Assembly: GCA_020849105.1 (NCBI GenBank)
Contig: JADLGW010000007.1
Coordinates: 1 to 32,960 of the forward strand
Length of the DNA stretch: 32,960 bases
Reading direction: 5' to 3'
Source: Phycisphaerales bacterium
GTDB lineage: Bacteria > Planctomycetota > Phycisphaerae > Phycisphaerales > UBA1924
The notes beneath the pieces are model-generated. The model made no database searches, was not told where the DNA came from, and saw nothing but the letters and a program-made list of their open reading frames with translations. Position 1 is the stretch's first letter. Each line of letters starts with the position of its first letter. Both the position numbers and the translations under genes were made by a program. Shown here piece after piece: positions 17,352 through 27,092 of this stretch.

Positions 17352-17875
17352 AGCCGCTGTACCCCGTCTTGGCGTGCGTGATCATGGCCGGCTCCGCGTG
17401 CAGCAGCGGTGACAGGAACGCGGCCCGCCCGATCAGCGGCGCGGCCGGTCACGGCGCGACTGCCGAGATCACGCCGGGCGATGTCCTGGACGACTTTCAC
17501 GATGCCGCGTCCAGGGCCGACTTCGGCCGCTACTTCGGGCACATGACTGCCGATGCGGTGTTCCTGGGCACGGATGCGACAGAACGGTGGGATCGTCCGG
17601 CGTTTGAGGCATACTGCCGCCCCTCCTTTGCAGCGGGCAAGGGCTGGACGTACCGGCCGCACGACCGCCACATCGTTTTCGGTCCCGGTTCACAGGTCGC
17701 GTGGTTCGACGAACTGCTCGACAACGATTCGTACGGCACCTGCCGCGGGTCGGGCGTGCTCGTGCGGGGTGCTGACGGGATGTGGCGGCTCGCGCAGTAC
17801 AACCTGAGCGTGCTCATTCCCAACAACCTTGCCCGGGACGTCGTCCGGATGATCCGGCGGGCGCCCGTGAAATGA
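17348..17875 (+). CDS. SnoaL/NTF2-like putative lipoprotein
   Basis: A 175-residue exported protein. The N-terminus (MKPLYPVLACVIMAGSAC) is a short signal sequence ending at Cys18; the -3 residue is Gly rather than Leu or Val, so the lipobox is not ideal. Residues about 40-155 look like an NTF2/SnoaL-type cone fold (DVLDDFHDAASRADFGRYF, later a VAWFDELLDN strand and a WRLAQYNLSVLIPN end), similar to SnoaL_3 or DUF4440 domains that scavenge small ligands or are catalytically inert. ATG 17348 overlaps the peptidase stop by four bases and has AAGGAAG upstream, so it is co-translated with the M61 peptidase. Confidence 0.8.
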   Translation: MKPLYPVLACVIMAGSACSSGDRNAARPISGAAGHGATAEITPGDVLDDFHDAASRADFGRYFGHMTADAVFLGTDATERWDRPAFEAYCRPSFAAGKGWTYRPHDRHIVFGPGSQVAWFDELLDNDSYGTCRGSGVLVRGADGMWRLAQYNLSVLIPNNLARDVVRMIRRAPVK

Positions 17876-17879
17876 AGCG

Positions 17880-19058
17880 CTATCCCGCGCCGCGGGCGCC
17901 GAAGGGGATCGGCTCACGCCCCGCGAGCCATTCATACGCATCCAGAACACCCGCGATGTGGGTGCTGGCGCGGTGGTGCTGCCGCACATAGTCCCGGGCG
18001 GAGTCGGCGAGCGCGGCCGCACGGTCCCGGCGGTCAAGGAGCGAGGCCAGGGCCGCGGCCCACAGGTCCGGATCGGGCTTCGCCACCAGGCGCGCGGTGC
18101 GCCCATCGATCAGGTACGACACCAATGGGTCCTCCATCGCCACCACCAGAGCCCCGCTCGCCATCGCGTCAAGGGTCAGGCTGCGGTGGTCGCCCGCGGC
18201 CTCCGGGAGGAGCAGCATGTCGGCGGCGAGGATCAGTTCGCGTCGGGCTTCGACCTCCGGGACAAGCGTGAAGCGGTCCGTCAGGGACAGGCGGCGGGCG
18301 ATGCGGGCCAGTCCGGCCCTTTCGGCCATTTCAGCGTCCGCGAGCACCATGAAGTCTTCGGACCGGCCCCTGAGGCGCGAGACCCCTTCGAGCGCGGCTT
18401 CGTAGGCGCTCGCGTCGCTCCCGCCGCCACCGAGGACCATCGACACGAGCCGCCCGGGGCGGAGCAGGTCCCGCGGGGCGGCGTGGCTGTGCACGCCCCA
18501 ACTGATGACCCGCACGCCCGACGGGTGCAGCGGAGCATCCTCGAGTTCCTGCCGCAGAATCCGCTCCAGGGCCGGGTCCGGCACGAGCATGACGGCTGCG
18601 GTGGCCGGTTCCCCGCGTTGTCCAGAGGGCGGTCGAGCACGCCCGATGGCCCTTGCCATCGGGGGGTTCCAGATCGATACGGCCAGGCCGGCGCCGGTGC
18701 GATGCGCCAGTTCCATGGCCGTGTCCCAGGACCCGGGGCCGAGGGCGTGGACCACGTCCACCGGATGGTCCGTGGCCCCTTCGAGGATGCCGAGCGCGCC
18801 GACGAGGGCCGTCATGCGGCGGGAGCGCCCCCAGCGCACACCCGCGGGGTCGTACACGATGGCGTGGGCGAACAGGTCGGACGACGCGAGGAGGGTGGCG
18901 CCCGGGCGAGTCAGTGCGGAGCGCGGGACAGCGGAGGCGACGCGGACACCCTCGTCGGCGAGGCCGATCTGGAGCCGCTGGATCAGTTCGCGCTCGCGGA
19001 GGGCGATGGGCTCGTCCGCGATCACGGCCACGCGGAGCGTGGGCGGATCCGGGGTCAC
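17880..19058 (-). CDS. GT4-like glycosyltransferase
   Basis: A 392-residue protein resembling GT-B fold family 4 glycosyltransferases, likely acting on a cell-surface glycan. The second half shows the donor-binding layout: a strand region [15 protein letters not shown], then [21 protein letters not shown], then [20 protein letters not shown], which fits the EX7E region of GT4 enzymes except that the second Glu appears as Asp. The first half is poorly conserved. The start is GTG 19058, overlapping the oppD stop by four bases (GTGA). It is the last gene of the scpA-opp run and converges with the SnoaL gene, four bases apart. Donor and acceptor are unknown. Confidence 0.75.
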   Translation of the reverse strand: MTPDPPTLRVAVIADEPIALRERELIQRLQIGLADEGVRVASAVPRSALTRPGATLLASSDLFAHAIVYDPAGVRWGRSRRMTALVGALGILEGATDHPVDVVHALGPGSWDTAMELAHRTGAGLAVSIWNPPMARAIGRARPPSGQRGEPATAAVMLVPDPALERILRQELEDAPLHPSGVRVISWGVHSHAAPRDLLRPGRLVSMVLGGGGSDASAYEAALEGVSRLRGRSEDFMVLADAEMAERAGLARIARRLSLTDRFTLVPEVEARRELILAADMLLLPEAAGDHRSLTLDAMASGALVVAMEDPLVSYLIDGRTARLVAKPDPDLWAAALASLLDRRDRAAALADSARDYVRQHHRASTHIAGVLDAYEWLAGREPIPFGARGAG

Positions 19059-20194
19059 GCCGGGGCCTCGCGCCGGTAGTCGAGGTCCGGGGCGCGGCTT
19101 TCCTGCTCGCGAACGGCGGCGGTGCGCCAGAGTCCGACCCAGTGGCCGGGCGTCACTTCCCGGAGATCAAAGTCCCCCGCGGGCCCGGTACGGCGCGCCA
19201 GATCGGCCGGGGGCTGGTGCCACGGCCACCAGGGGCGCACCCCTTCGGCCGCACCCGGGAGCCGCGTGAACTCCTCCGGGCTCTCGACGACGTCGCGGAT
19301 GGTCACCAGGCGGTCCTTGCGCGTGCCGATCCGCGGGATGCTGGCGAGCAGGCCGCGGGTGTAGGGGTGCAGCGGGTTGTCGAAGAGTTCCAGGACGGTG
19401 GCGTACTCGACCACGCGTCCGGCGTACATAACGCACACGACATCGGCGTTTTCGGCAACGACGCCGAGGGCGTGGGTGATGAGCATGATGCCCATGTCAC
19501 GGGTGCGCTGCAGTTCACGCAGCAGTTCCAGGATCTGGGCCTGGATCGTCACGTCGAGGGCGGTCGTGGGCTCATCGGCCAGCAGGAGCGAGGGCTGGCA
19601 GGCCAGCGCCATGGCGATCATCACGCGCTGACGCATGCCGCCGGAGAACTGGTGCGGGTAGCCGGTGATGCGGCGCTCCGGTTCCGGGATGCCCACGTCC
19701 CGCATTGCCGTCAGCGCGATCTCCCGGGCGTAGGCGGGGGAGACCTGCTGATGGAGAAGGATGGCCTCCATGATCTGGTCGCCCACGGTGTAGACCGGGT
19801 TCAGGCTCGTCATCGGCTCCTGGAAGATCATCGCGATCTCGTTGCCGCGGATGTCCCGCATCTGCCGGTCGGTGAGCGACAGGAGATCGACGTCTCGGTC
19901 CGGATCGGCCTTGGTGCGGAACAGGACGCGGCCGCGGTCCACCCGTCCCGGTGGCCTGGGGACCAGTTGCAGGGCGCTCATGGCGGTCACGGACTTGCCG
20001 CAGCCGGATTCCCCCACGACGGCGAGCGTCTGGCGCGGGTAGATGGACATCCGCACGCCGTCCACGGCCTGGATGCGCGGGCCGGCCCCGTTGTCGAAGG
20101 AGACGGCCAGGTCCTGGACGCGCATGAGCGGGCGGGTGGCGACTGGGGCTGCCGCGGTCGCGGCAGTGGGCGCGGCGATGGTCATCCGTGGCAT
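19055..20194 (-). CDS. oppD: Oligopeptide ABC transporter ATP-binding protein
   Basis: The cytoplasmic ATPase of the peptide importer encoded here, about 379 residues. It shows Walker A GESGCGKS (61-68), Q-loop FQEP (124-127), signature SGGMRQR (184-190), Walker B LLLADEPT (203-210) and H-loop His241. The common ITHDLGVVA reads ITHALGVVA, with Asp replaced by Ala right after the H-loop. The OppD C-terminal segment [13 protein letters not shown] follows, then a Pro/Trp-rich extension. The start is uncertain: ATG 20194, ATG 20185 and a more distal GTG 20272 are in frame and none has a clear Shine-Dalgarno. No OppF partner is in the window, so it may act as a homodimer. Confidence 0.9.
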   Translation of the reverse strand: MPRMTIAAPTAATAAAPVATRPLMRVQDLAVSFDNGAGPRIQAVDGVRMSIYPRQTLAVVGESGCGKSVTAMSALQLVPRPPGRVDRGRVLFRTKADPDRDVDLLSLTDRQMRDIRGNEIAMIFQEPMTSLNPVYTVGDQIMEAILLHQQVSPAYAREIALTAMRDVGIPEPERRITGYPHQFSGGMRQRVMIAMALACQPSLLLADEPTTALDVTIQAQILELLRELQRTRDMGIMLITHALGVVAENADVVCVMYAGRVVEYATVLELFDNPLHPYTRGLLASIPRIGTRKDRLVTIRDVVESPEEFTRLPGAAEGVRPWWPWHQPPADLARRTGPAGDFDLREVTPGHWVGLWRTAAVREQESRAPDLDYRREAPA

Positions 20195-20254
20195 CCCGAC
20201 GGGAGTTGGGGAACGGGGCTCCGGGGGCATGCGGCATCGGGCGGCCGGAGGAAC

Positions 20255-20260
20255 AGGGTA
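20255..20260 (-). promoter_or_regulatory. Possible internal -10 box upstream of oppD (TACCCT)
   Basis: TACCCT on the minus strand lies in the 130-base spacer between oppC and oppD, the longest gap in this operon. It could drive an internal transcript for oppD and the glycosyltransferase. The evidence is only the hexamer and the gap. Confidence 0.2.
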
Positions 20261-20324
20261 CCGGGTCCCCACTCCCCCACTGCCGGGCCCCCCGACTCCA
20301 GGCCGATGGCCCGAACTTGAGACA

Positions 20325-22019
20325 TCACACCCTCGCCTTCTTCAGTTTGGGATCTATGGCGTCGCGGAGGGCCTCACCAATCATGTTGTACCCGAGCACG
20401 GTCAGGAAGATCGCCGCGCCGGGGAAGATGGCCAGCCACCACTGGAACGTGCCGACCTGGTTGTACGCACTTGCAAGCAGGCGGCCCCAACTGGCCTGGT
20501 CAACCGGCCCGAGGCCCAGGTAACTCAGTGTCGCCTCGATCACGATGGCGGCCGCGACGGAGAATGAGGCGTCCACGAGCACCGGGGTGACCCCGTTGGG
20601 AAGCATGTGGCGGAAGAGCGTGGAGCGCAGCGGCAGCCCCACGGCCCGGCACGACTGGACGAAGTCCTGGTGGCGCATCTTCAGGAACTCGGCGCGGGTG
20701 AAGCGCGCGGCGCCGGTCCAGGTGAACGCCCCGATGATGGCCATCATGGTGTAGGTGGTGCGGAGGTCCTCCGGCAGCACCGCGGCGGCCAGGATGAGCA
20801 GGAAGAGGACGGGCACGGCCATCATGATCTCGACGAAGCGGAACAGGACCAGGTCGATCAGGCCTCCGAAGTAGCCCATGACCGAGCCGAGGGTGATGCC
20901 GATGAGCACGGCGATGCCGGTCGAGACCAGGCCGATCGAGATCGCCAGCCGGCAGGCGTGGAGCATCTGGCTCAGCACGTCCTGCCCGAACGCGTCGGTG
21001 CCGAGGATGAACCGCGGCCCGGGCGTGTCTTCGGTGAGGCGGATGAGGTCGGCGCCGGTGTGGAGCGTGCCGGCCAGGTAGGCCGAACTGATGCGGTCCA
21101 CCAGCGGCCCGGCCCGCTCCGGGGCAAGCCCGGATTCGGCCGCGGCGCGCGGCACCTGCGCGATGATGTCCGGCATGAGCGGAACATCATCCGCCCGCAT
21201 GTTGGGCCCGCCGGCACGCCGCAGCACGCGGCGGAACTCCCGGATCGCAACCCCTTCGACGTTCGCCCCCGGTGGGAGGAGGCTGAGTTCCGTGCTTCGA
21301 TCCGTCGGCGAACGCGGGATGAGCGTCCACCAGGCAACGGCCCGTCCCGCCGCCACTTCCTGCGCGTACCGGGTCTCGCTGATCGGTATGACCCATGCGT
21401 AGCCCGCGGCCCAGGCCGCCAGGGTGGCTGCCACCAGGGCCAGGAGCAGCCGTGACCCGATCCCACGGGTGCCGGGCAGCCAGAGCAGGCACAGCGCGAC
21501 GGCGGCCGCGATCACCGCCGACCACAGGTAGGGCGCCAGCCACCCGAGTTCCTTCGGGAGCAGTCCGCCCCAGATTGCGCCCGGGTCCACATGCTTCTTC
21601 GTCAGCGCCAGGATGACGAGGGTCACTCCGACCTGCACCGCCCCCGCGAGCAGCGCCCTGGCACGATCCGAACGCTTGCCCGGCAGCGGGAGGATCACCA
21701 GCGGCAGGCCGACGAGCGTTCCCGCGAGCATCACCAGGTCTACATCATTCAGGTAGTAGAGCAGCGGCGACCACCGCGGCCCGCCCGTCTCCTGGTACAC
21801 CCACGGGCGTCCGCTGGCGATCAGCGGGGCGAACACGGCGAAGAAGACGACGATCCCCGTCCACGCCAGCCCGAAGATGGCCCCGGGCCGACGCAGCACA
21901 TACGACCACGCGTCGGCCCAGAACCCCTTGGCCGGTGCGACGCCCACGCCCTGCATGAGGTGAACCCCGGTGACGGCCTCGGGCGTTTCGGCCCCCGGAT
22001 GGGCGGGCGGGGTGGTCAT
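20325..22019 (-). CDS. oppC: OppC-type peptide ABC permease with large multi-span insertion
   Basis: A 564-residue inner-membrane permease; OppC proteins are usually about 300. After TM1 (about 45-68) comes an insertion of roughly 270 residues. It holds four further hydrophobic stretches (about 92-113, 123-140, 163-181, 189-213) and a soluble part up to about 335. The normal OppC core then resumes at [17 protein letters not shown] (337-353), with [20 protein letters not shown] and the ATPase-contact loop ending [13 protein letters not shown], then [12 protein letters not shown] 22019 overlaps the oppB stop by four bases (ATGA). It appears to be a genuine fused insertion: the frame is continuous and the residues look protein-like throughout. 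Confidence 0.9.
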   Translation of the reverse strand: MTTPPAHPGAETPEAVTGVHLMQGVGVAPAKGFWADAWSYVLRRPGAIFGLAWTGIVVFFAVFAPLIASGRPWVYQETGGPRWSPLLYYLNDVDLVMLAGTLVGLPLVILPLPGKRSDRARALLAGAVQVGVTLVILALTKKHVDPGAIWGGLLPKELGWLAPYLWSAVIAAAVALCLLWLPGTRGIGSRLLLALVAATLAAWAAGYAWVIPISETRYAQEVAAGRAVAWWTLIPRSPTDRSTELSLLPPGANVEGVAIREFRRVLRRAGGPNMRADDVPLMPDIIAQVPRAAAESGLAPERAGPLVDRISSAYLAGTLHTGADLIRLTEDTPGPRFILGTDAFGQDVLSQMLHACRLAISIGLVSTGIAVLIGITLGSVMGYFGGLIDLVLFRFVEIMMAVPVLFLLILAAAVLPEDLRTTYTMMAIIGAFTWTGAARFTRAEFLKMRHQDFVQSCRAVGLPLRSTLFRHMLPNGVTPVLVDASFSVAAAIVIEATLSYLGLGPVDQASWGRLLASAYNQVGTFQWWLAIFPGAAIFLTVLGYNMIGEALRDAIDPKLKKARV

Positions 22020-23539
22020 TCGTAACTGACCCTCGGGTCTGCGAGTGCGTACAGGATGTCGGCCATGAGCAGGGCCAGCAGGTTGACCACGCCGATCATG
22101 AGGGTGTTGGCCAGGATCACCTCCCGGTCGCGCAGCGAGATCGCGTCCAGCAGCAGGCTGCCCATGCCCGGCACGGTGAAGATCCGCTCGACCACCACCG
22201 ACCCCGCGAGCATGGCCGGGAAGATCGTCGTGAAGATGGTGATGAGGGGAAGCAGGCTGTTGCGGAAGACGTGGCGGAGCACGATGTCGCGCGCCGGGAC
22301 CCCCTTGGCCTTGGCCGTCCGCACATAGTCCGCGTTAAAGTTGTCGAGCATCGCCGCCCTCGTCTGCTTCGAGAGGACGGCGAACCCCGCGTACACCAGG
22401 CACGTCACGGGCAGCACCATGTGCCAGATACCGTCGAGCAGGTAGCCCCGAACCCACACGCCGTCGGGGCCGGTCGAGGGCAGGAAGGTCATCCGCTCGG
22501 CGAGCGTGTCGTGCAGCCCGGCCGCGGGGAACCACCCGAGGTACTGGTTGCTCGCCAGGTACCCGATCGCCAGCACCCCCGCGAGCACCACCGGCACGGA
22601 GTACAGCGCGATGAACACCGTGCCCGAGACCGCGTCGAACATCGATCCACGGCGCGTGGCCGCCAGCATCCCGCTGGGGATGGCGATCATGTAGATGATC
22701 GGAAAGGCAATCAGGTTCAGCGTGATGGTCACCGGCAGGTGGTCCATGATGAGGTCCAGCACCGGCCGGCTGCGTGTGAACGACCTGCCGAAGTCGGGCG
22801 CGGCCAGGCTCAGAACGCCGGGGATGATGGGTACCCCGGCCTCCTCGAAGGGCCTTGATTCGAAGGCCTTCGCGAGTCGGGCGCGGTCGATGATGGCCTG
22901 CTTGTACGCCGCGACCGCGGCCTCACCCGCGGGCCCGACCTGTGCCCACTGCTCCTGGGTCATGGTCGGCTTCTCATGCTCGAACGCGCCGGGCACGAGT
23001 TTGCCGTCGCGGGTCACCAGGTCCTTGCGTCCGGACCCGCGCGCAAACTCGACCAGGGTGCGCTCCAGGCGGAGGCGGGCCTCGATCAGGCGGCCGCGGC
23101 TTCCCGCGTAGTCGTTGCTCGCCCTCCGGTACGCCCTCTGTCGTTCCTCCTGGGTGCCGGTCACGGGCGGCACACTCGGCGGCGGCGGCGGCGGCTGGGC
23201 GTCAAAGAGCGACCACGCGGGCGGCGGCTCGACGTCCTTGGGCGGACGGAAGCGCTCACCGTCCGGCGCCACCTGGTCCCGCACGCCGAACTTGATCGGG
23301 CTGATCCTCCCGAGCCATCGGACGTACTGCACGACGGCCGGGTCGTTGAGCCCGTACCGGTCCTCGAGGTATGCCTGCTGGATGGCCCGGCTCTGGGCCT
23401 CCATCTGGCCGCCACCGGAGACCATGAGCGCCGCACCGACGCCGCCGGGGCTGAGCGCCACCAGCATGAAGACGAGGAAGGTGATCCCGATGAGGGTCGG
23501 GATCATCAGCAGGAGGCGGCGGGCGATGTAGGTTCCCAT
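22016..23539 (-). CDS. oppB: OppB-type peptide ABC permease with large periplasmic insertion
   Basis: A 507-residue inner-membrane permease; OppB is usually 305-340. The start is canonical: MGTYIARRLLLMIPTLIGIT with TM1 at 8-30, then YGLNDPAVVQYVRWLGRI (62-79). The next expected block, PDFGRSFTRSRPVLDLI, appears only at about 248, so about 168 residues are inserted. These include a proline run near 115-123 and a charged, helix-rich segment (130-225). The core then follows with TITLNLIAFPIIYM, RAAMLDNFNADYVRTAKAKG, RNSLLPLITI and ERIFTVPGMG. GGAG lies ten bases before ATG 23539. The oppA stop lies 45 bases upstream. Confidence 0.92.
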   Translation of the reverse strand: MGTYIARRLLLMIPTLIGITFLVFMLVALSPGGVGAALMVSGGGQMEAQSRAIQQAYLEDRYGLNDPAVVQYVRWLGRISPIKFGVRDQVAPDGERFRPPKDVEPPPAWSLFDAQPPPPPPSVPPVTGTQEERQRAYRRASNDYAGSRGRLIEARLRLERTLVEFARGSGRKDLVTRDGKLVPGAFEHEKPTMTQEQWAQVGPAGEAAVAAYKQAIIDRARLAKAFESRPFEEAGVPIIPGVLSLAAPDFGRSFTRSRPVLDLIMDHLPVTITLNLIAFPIIYMIAIPSGMLAATRRGSMFDAVSGTVFIALYSVPVVLAGVLAIGYLASNQYLGWFPAAGLHDTLAERMTFLPSTGPDGVWVRGYLLDGIWHMVLPVTCLVYAGFAVLSKQTRAAMLDNFNADYVRTAKAKGVPARDIVLRHVFRNSLLPLITIFTTIFPAMLAGSVVVERIFTVPGMGSLLLDAISLRDREVILANTLMIGVVNLLALLMADILYALADPRVSYE

Positions 23540-23584
23540 GCGGGTTGCTCCGCAGGCACTGGCGCCCGCGCCACGGACTCGTGA

Positions 23585-25645
23585 CTAGTTCAGCAACCCC
23601 TGGTTCGGCGTCTTGATGAACATCTCACGCTGCTCGATCCCCGTCTTGTAGGTGTTCACGTTCTCGATCCGCGTGTTCACGAAGCGCAGCCACGAAAGGT
23701 TGAGCATGAACGTATAGGGCTGCTCCTCGTGGAACAGGCGGTGCAGTTCGTGCCAGACCAGCATCCGCTTGTCGTGGTCGGTCTCGCGACGGCCCGCCTC
23801 GATCAGCCGGTCGGCCTCCGGGCTGTTCCACTGGATGAAGTTGTCGCCCTGGTTCTGGATCTGCGACGAGTGCCAGATCTGGTTCGGGTCGCTCTCCGGG
23901 GCGCTCTGCGACCACGCGAACGTGATGGCGTCGAAGTCTCGGTTCTGCAGGAGCGTCTGGAAGATCGACCAGTCCGTGGGGCGCGGCGTGCACTTGATCC
24001 CCACGCTGGCGCACTGGTCCTTGATATAGGCCACCAGTCGCTCCGTCGATTCCGAGCCCGTGGCGAACACGAACTCGAACTCGAAGCGCTCGCCCTGCTC
24101 GTTCTCCAGGATGCCGTCGTTGTCGCGGTCCTTCCACCCGGCCTCCTCCAGGAGTTGCTTGGCCTTGTCCACGTCGTACGGCCAGGGCTTGATGTCGGGG
24201 TCCGCCTGCTCCGTCGACGGGCTGAAGGGGCCGGTGGCGATGGTGTACAGGTTCTTGTAGATATCCCGCGACACCCGCTGGCGGTCGATCAGGTGGGTCA
24301 TTGCCATCCGCACGCGCCTGTCGTGGAACGGCCGGAGTTTGCCGTTGCGCTCGCCGCACTGCCAGGCGATGAACGAGTACCCGGACCGCATGTTGACCCA
24401 GTTCAGCGCGTGCGTCGTGTTCGTGAACCCGGGCTCGTCCACCTTCAGGCGGAACTGGTCCGTGCTGGGGCGGATCATGTCCGACTTGCCGTTGGTGTAG
24501 TCCGTGAGGCGGGCGAGGCTGTCCTGGATCGTGCGGTAACGCAGCCGGTCCATGCTCGGAGGCGGGCCCCAGAACCGCTCGTTGCGCACCAGCACCACGT
24601 CCTGGGGCGGGGCCCACTGGTTGCTCGGGTCCAGCCTCTCCAGCCGGTACGGGCCGGAACCCATGACCAGGCCCGCGCCCTCATTGATCTGGCGGGGCGT
24701 GAACTGCGAATAGAAGTGCTTCGGGATGATCGGGTAGCCGAACACCTGGTCGAAACTGTCGAACCGCTTCTCCTTGAACGTGTACTCGAGCGCCCGGTCC
24801 GACAGCACCTCGATCTTGTCCACCGCCGTGTAGGTCCCGCGGAACCGGTCGGCCTCGATCTCCGGGTTGTACAGGAAATCCTGGTAGGTCCATCGGGCGT
24901 CCTCGGCCGTGACCGGTGTGCCGTCGCTGAACACAGCCCTCGGGTTGATGTGCACCCGCAGCCACATTCCATCCGGGTCGTACTGCCAGGCGTCGGCCAG
25001 CACACCCTCCATCTTCAGGGTCTGCGGGTCGTACGCTCCCAGCGATTCGCACACCTGATCCACGACGCGCTGCCCATAAACGTCGGCATACCTGTATGGG
25101 GTCAGCGTCCGCGGCTGGCCCTCGAAGACCTCCACGAAGGTGCCGCCGGGGGCATACCCGTCCATCGCCTGCGGCGGCCTCGCCAGGTGCAGGGGTTCGG
25201 CCCGCGTCACCGGGACACCCGGCCGTGCCCAGGATTCGTCGTGCTGGTCCGCCACCGTGGCCGGCGCGGCCGTCACTTCCGGCGCTGGGCCCCCGACAGT
25301 CGCGGGGGGTGGAGAAGGCGGCTTCGTTGCCTCCCCGAGAGGCGCCCCCACGCGCGGCGCACCGGCGAGTGCCTCCACGCGGGAACTCAGCCGAGCCACT
25401 TCGGCAAGAACAGCCTGGTTCTGCCGGGCTTGTTCCCCGGAGAGTCGCTCCACGGCTTCCGCGCCGCGGCCACCGCTTGCCGGCTGCTCCCGCTGGGCGG
25501 CCGCGACCTGGTTCACCTTGTCGGTCAGGACGAGTGTCTTCTCCCACACGCGGTCGTTCTGTCGCCAACCCAGGATGCCGATCACGCCAACGGCGATGAT
25601 CGCCAGGAGGAGCACGAAATCCTTGAGGCCGAACCTGCTTTGCAT
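23585..25645 (-). CDS. oppA: Membrane-anchored peptide-binding protein of the ABC importer
   Basis: The family 5 solute-binding protein that delivers peptides to the permease, 686 residues. Instead of a lipobox it has an uncleaved-looking TM anchor at about 7-27 (FVLLLAIIAVGVIGILGW). A coiled-coil-like segment follows at about 30-95, rich in Glu, Gln and Ala, then a Pro/Ala linker (95-160). The SBP_bac_5 domain begins near PGGTFVEVFEGQPRTLTP and includes FSDGTPVTAEDARWTYQDF and, near the C-terminus, HELHRLFHEEQPYTF. An EF-like DRDNDGILENEQGERF segment (about residue 505-525) may bind Ca2+. An AGAAGGA ribosome site precedes ATG 25645. It starts 22 bases after the oppC2 stop. Confidence 0.92.
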   Translation of the reverse strand: MQSRFGLKDFVLLLAIIAVGVIGILGWRQNDRVWEKTLVLTDKVNQVAAAQREQPASGGRGAEAVERLSGEQARQNQAVLAEVARLSSRVEALAGAPRVGAPLGEATKPPSPPPATVGGPAPEVTAAPATVADQHDESWARPGVPVTRAEPLHLARPPQAMDGYAPGGTFVEVFEGQPRTLTPYRYADVYGQRVVDQVCESLGAYDPQTLKMEGVLADAWQYDPDGMWLRVHINPRAVFSDGTPVTAEDARWTYQDFLYNPEIEADRFRGTYTAVDKIEVLSDRALEYTFKEKRFDSFDQVFGYPIIPKHFYSQFTPRQINEGAGLVMGSGPYRLERLDPSNQWAPPQDVVLVRNERFWGPPPSMDRLRYRTIQDSLARLTDYTNGKSDMIRPSTDQFRLKVDEPGFTNTTHALNWVNMRSGYSFIAWQCGERNGKLRPFHDRRVRMAMTHLIDRQRVSRDIYKNLYTIATGPFSPSTEQADPDIKPWPYDVDKAKQLLEEAGWKDRDNDGILENEQGERFEFEFVFATGSESTERLVAYIKDQCASVGIKCTPRPTDWSIFQTLLQNRDFDAITFAWSQSAPESDPNQIWHSSQIQNQGDNFIQWNSPEADRLIEAGRRETDHDKRMLVWHELHRLFHEEQPYTFMLNLSWLRFVNTRIENVNTYKTGIEQREMFIKTPNQGLLN

Positions 25646-25667
25646 AGTCAGTCCTTCTCGTTTCCTT

Positions 25668-27092
25668 TTATCGCCGGCCCCGCTTGGGGTCGAGTGCTTC
25701 GCGCAGCCCTTCCCCGACGAAGTTTAGCGCGAGCAACGTCGTTCCCAGCAGCAGGCACGGAAAAACCAGTAGCCACCAATGGGACTTGTACCCGTTCAGT
25801 TCCCCCAGCCCTTCGGCCGCGAGCGTGCCCCACGAGGGGAGCGGGGGCTTCACCCCGATCCCGAGGAAACTCAGGAACGACTCCTGAAGAATCGCCTGCG
25901 GCACGGTCAGGGTCGCGTAGACCACGATCGCCCCGACCAGGTTCGGGAGCAGGTGGCGGGTAAACTGCCGCCGCCACGGCACCCCGATTGCCCGTGCCGC
26001 CTCCATGAAGGGCTGGGCCTTCAGGCTGAGCACCTGACCGCGGATCACCCGGGCCATGGTCAGCCAGCTCACGCCGCCGATGGCGGCCAAGAGGGTCGTC
26101 AGGTCCAGAGCCATTCGGGCGCCCGGCGCGAGTCTCCGGGGCGGCACGGCGCGGGCGGCGATCGTGCCCAGGGCCTCGCCGGTGCTGGACGTACCTTGCA
26201 GCACCTCGGCTGCACTGGTCAGCGTCGGCTGAGGACCGTGCCTGTCACGGCCCCAATCGGCCCGAGCCTGCTGGAGGGCGATCGCCGCCAGTTCCGCGTG
26301 CCGGTTGACCGGCGAAGCCAGGACGGCGGCGCGTTCGGCAGCGTTGGGAGGCCGCCCATGCTCAGCCCTGAACACGCGTGCAACACCGGCGTCCAGCCAG
26401 TGTTGCCGGGCACGGGCACGTGAGACGTACTCGTCCACCCCCGCGTCAGCGGCGACGGCGATCAGGACGACCAGAAGGACGTACGGCAGCCCGTAGAGCA
26501 CGTCCACAACTCGCATCATCACCGCGTCGGTCTTGCCCCCCGCGTACGCGGAGAGGGCACCGTAGAACGTGCCGATGAACACGGAGATGGCGGCGGCGGC
26601 GAGGCCGATCCCGAGCGAGATGCCCCCGCCCGCCAGGCAGCGGAGCAGCAGGCTTCGTCCCAGCCGGTCCGTCCCCAGCCAGTACCTGGGCCAGGCGCGG
26701 CGCAGGTCCGCCATGACCGGCCCGCTCGTTGACGACAGCGCTTCCTCCGGAGTCATGTCGTGGGCCGCCGCGACCCGGGCCAGGGTGGCCGCGGGCACCA
26801 GTTCGTTGTACCGGCGGATGTCGTCGGCCCTTGCCCCATCCGCGGCACCGCGGGGGTACGTCCAGAACGGGGGAAGGCGGGCGTCGGACTGTCGCTGGTC
26901 GTCGTATCGCCCGGAGCCGACGGTGTAGGGCAGCGTCGCCAGGCACGCACCCCCGATCAGCACAAGGATCGTGAGACCGATAACACCAGTGAGGGACCAG
27001 CGGCGCCGACCGCGGCCCGGCGTCGCACCTGTCTCAAGCGGAGTCAGTCCCGGATCGGCCACGGCGTCAAGGTAGCGGAGCGGGGTCCTCAT
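25668..27092 (-). CDS. Second OppC-type peptide ABC permease with inserted loop
   Basis: A 474-residue permease also of OppC type, divergent from the other OppC in this operon. TM1 lies at about 33-55. A periplasmic segment follows up to YWLGTDRLGRSLLLRCL (137-153), the OppC entry motif. After VVDVLYGLPYVLLVVLIAVA, an extra segment of about 115 residues (215-328) precedes the ATPase-contact region, where SLKAQPFMEAARAIG and RHLLPNLVGAIVV occur. LQESFLSFLGIG and LREALDPKRGRR close the protein. ATG 27092 lies within the scpA 3' end (26-base overlap); a GTG a few codons downstream is an alternative. Two OppC-type proteins with one OppB suggest either an asymmetric pore set or alternative complexes. 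Confidence 0.9.
   Translation of the reverse strand: MRTPLRYLDAVADPGLTPLETGATPGRGRRRWSLTGVIGLTILVLIGGACLATLPYTVGSGRYDDQRQSDARLPPFWTYPRGAADGARADDIRRYNELVPAATLARVAAAHDMTPEEALSSTSGPVMADLRRAWPRYWLGTDRLGRSLLLRCLAGGGISLGIGLAAAAISVFIGTFYGALSAYAGGKTDAVMMRVVDVLYGLPYVLLVVLIAVAADAGVDEYVSRARARQHWLDAGVARVFRAEHGRPPNAAERAAVLASPVNRHAELAAIALQQARADWGRDRHGPQPTLTSAAEVLQGTSSTGEALGTIAARAVPPRRLAPGARMALDLTTLLAAIGGVSWLTMARVIRGQVLSLKAQPFMEAARAIGVPWRRQFTRHLLPNLVGAIVVYATLTVPQAILQESFLSFLGIGVKPPLPSWGTLAAEGLGELNGYKSHWWLLVFPCLLLGTTLLALNFVGEGLREALDPKRGRR

Noticed and set aside
20325..22019. OppC as an artefactual fusion of two genes
   Set aside because: The inserted part lies between TM1 and the OppC core in one continuous frame, and no internal stop, ribosome site or start suggests two genes.
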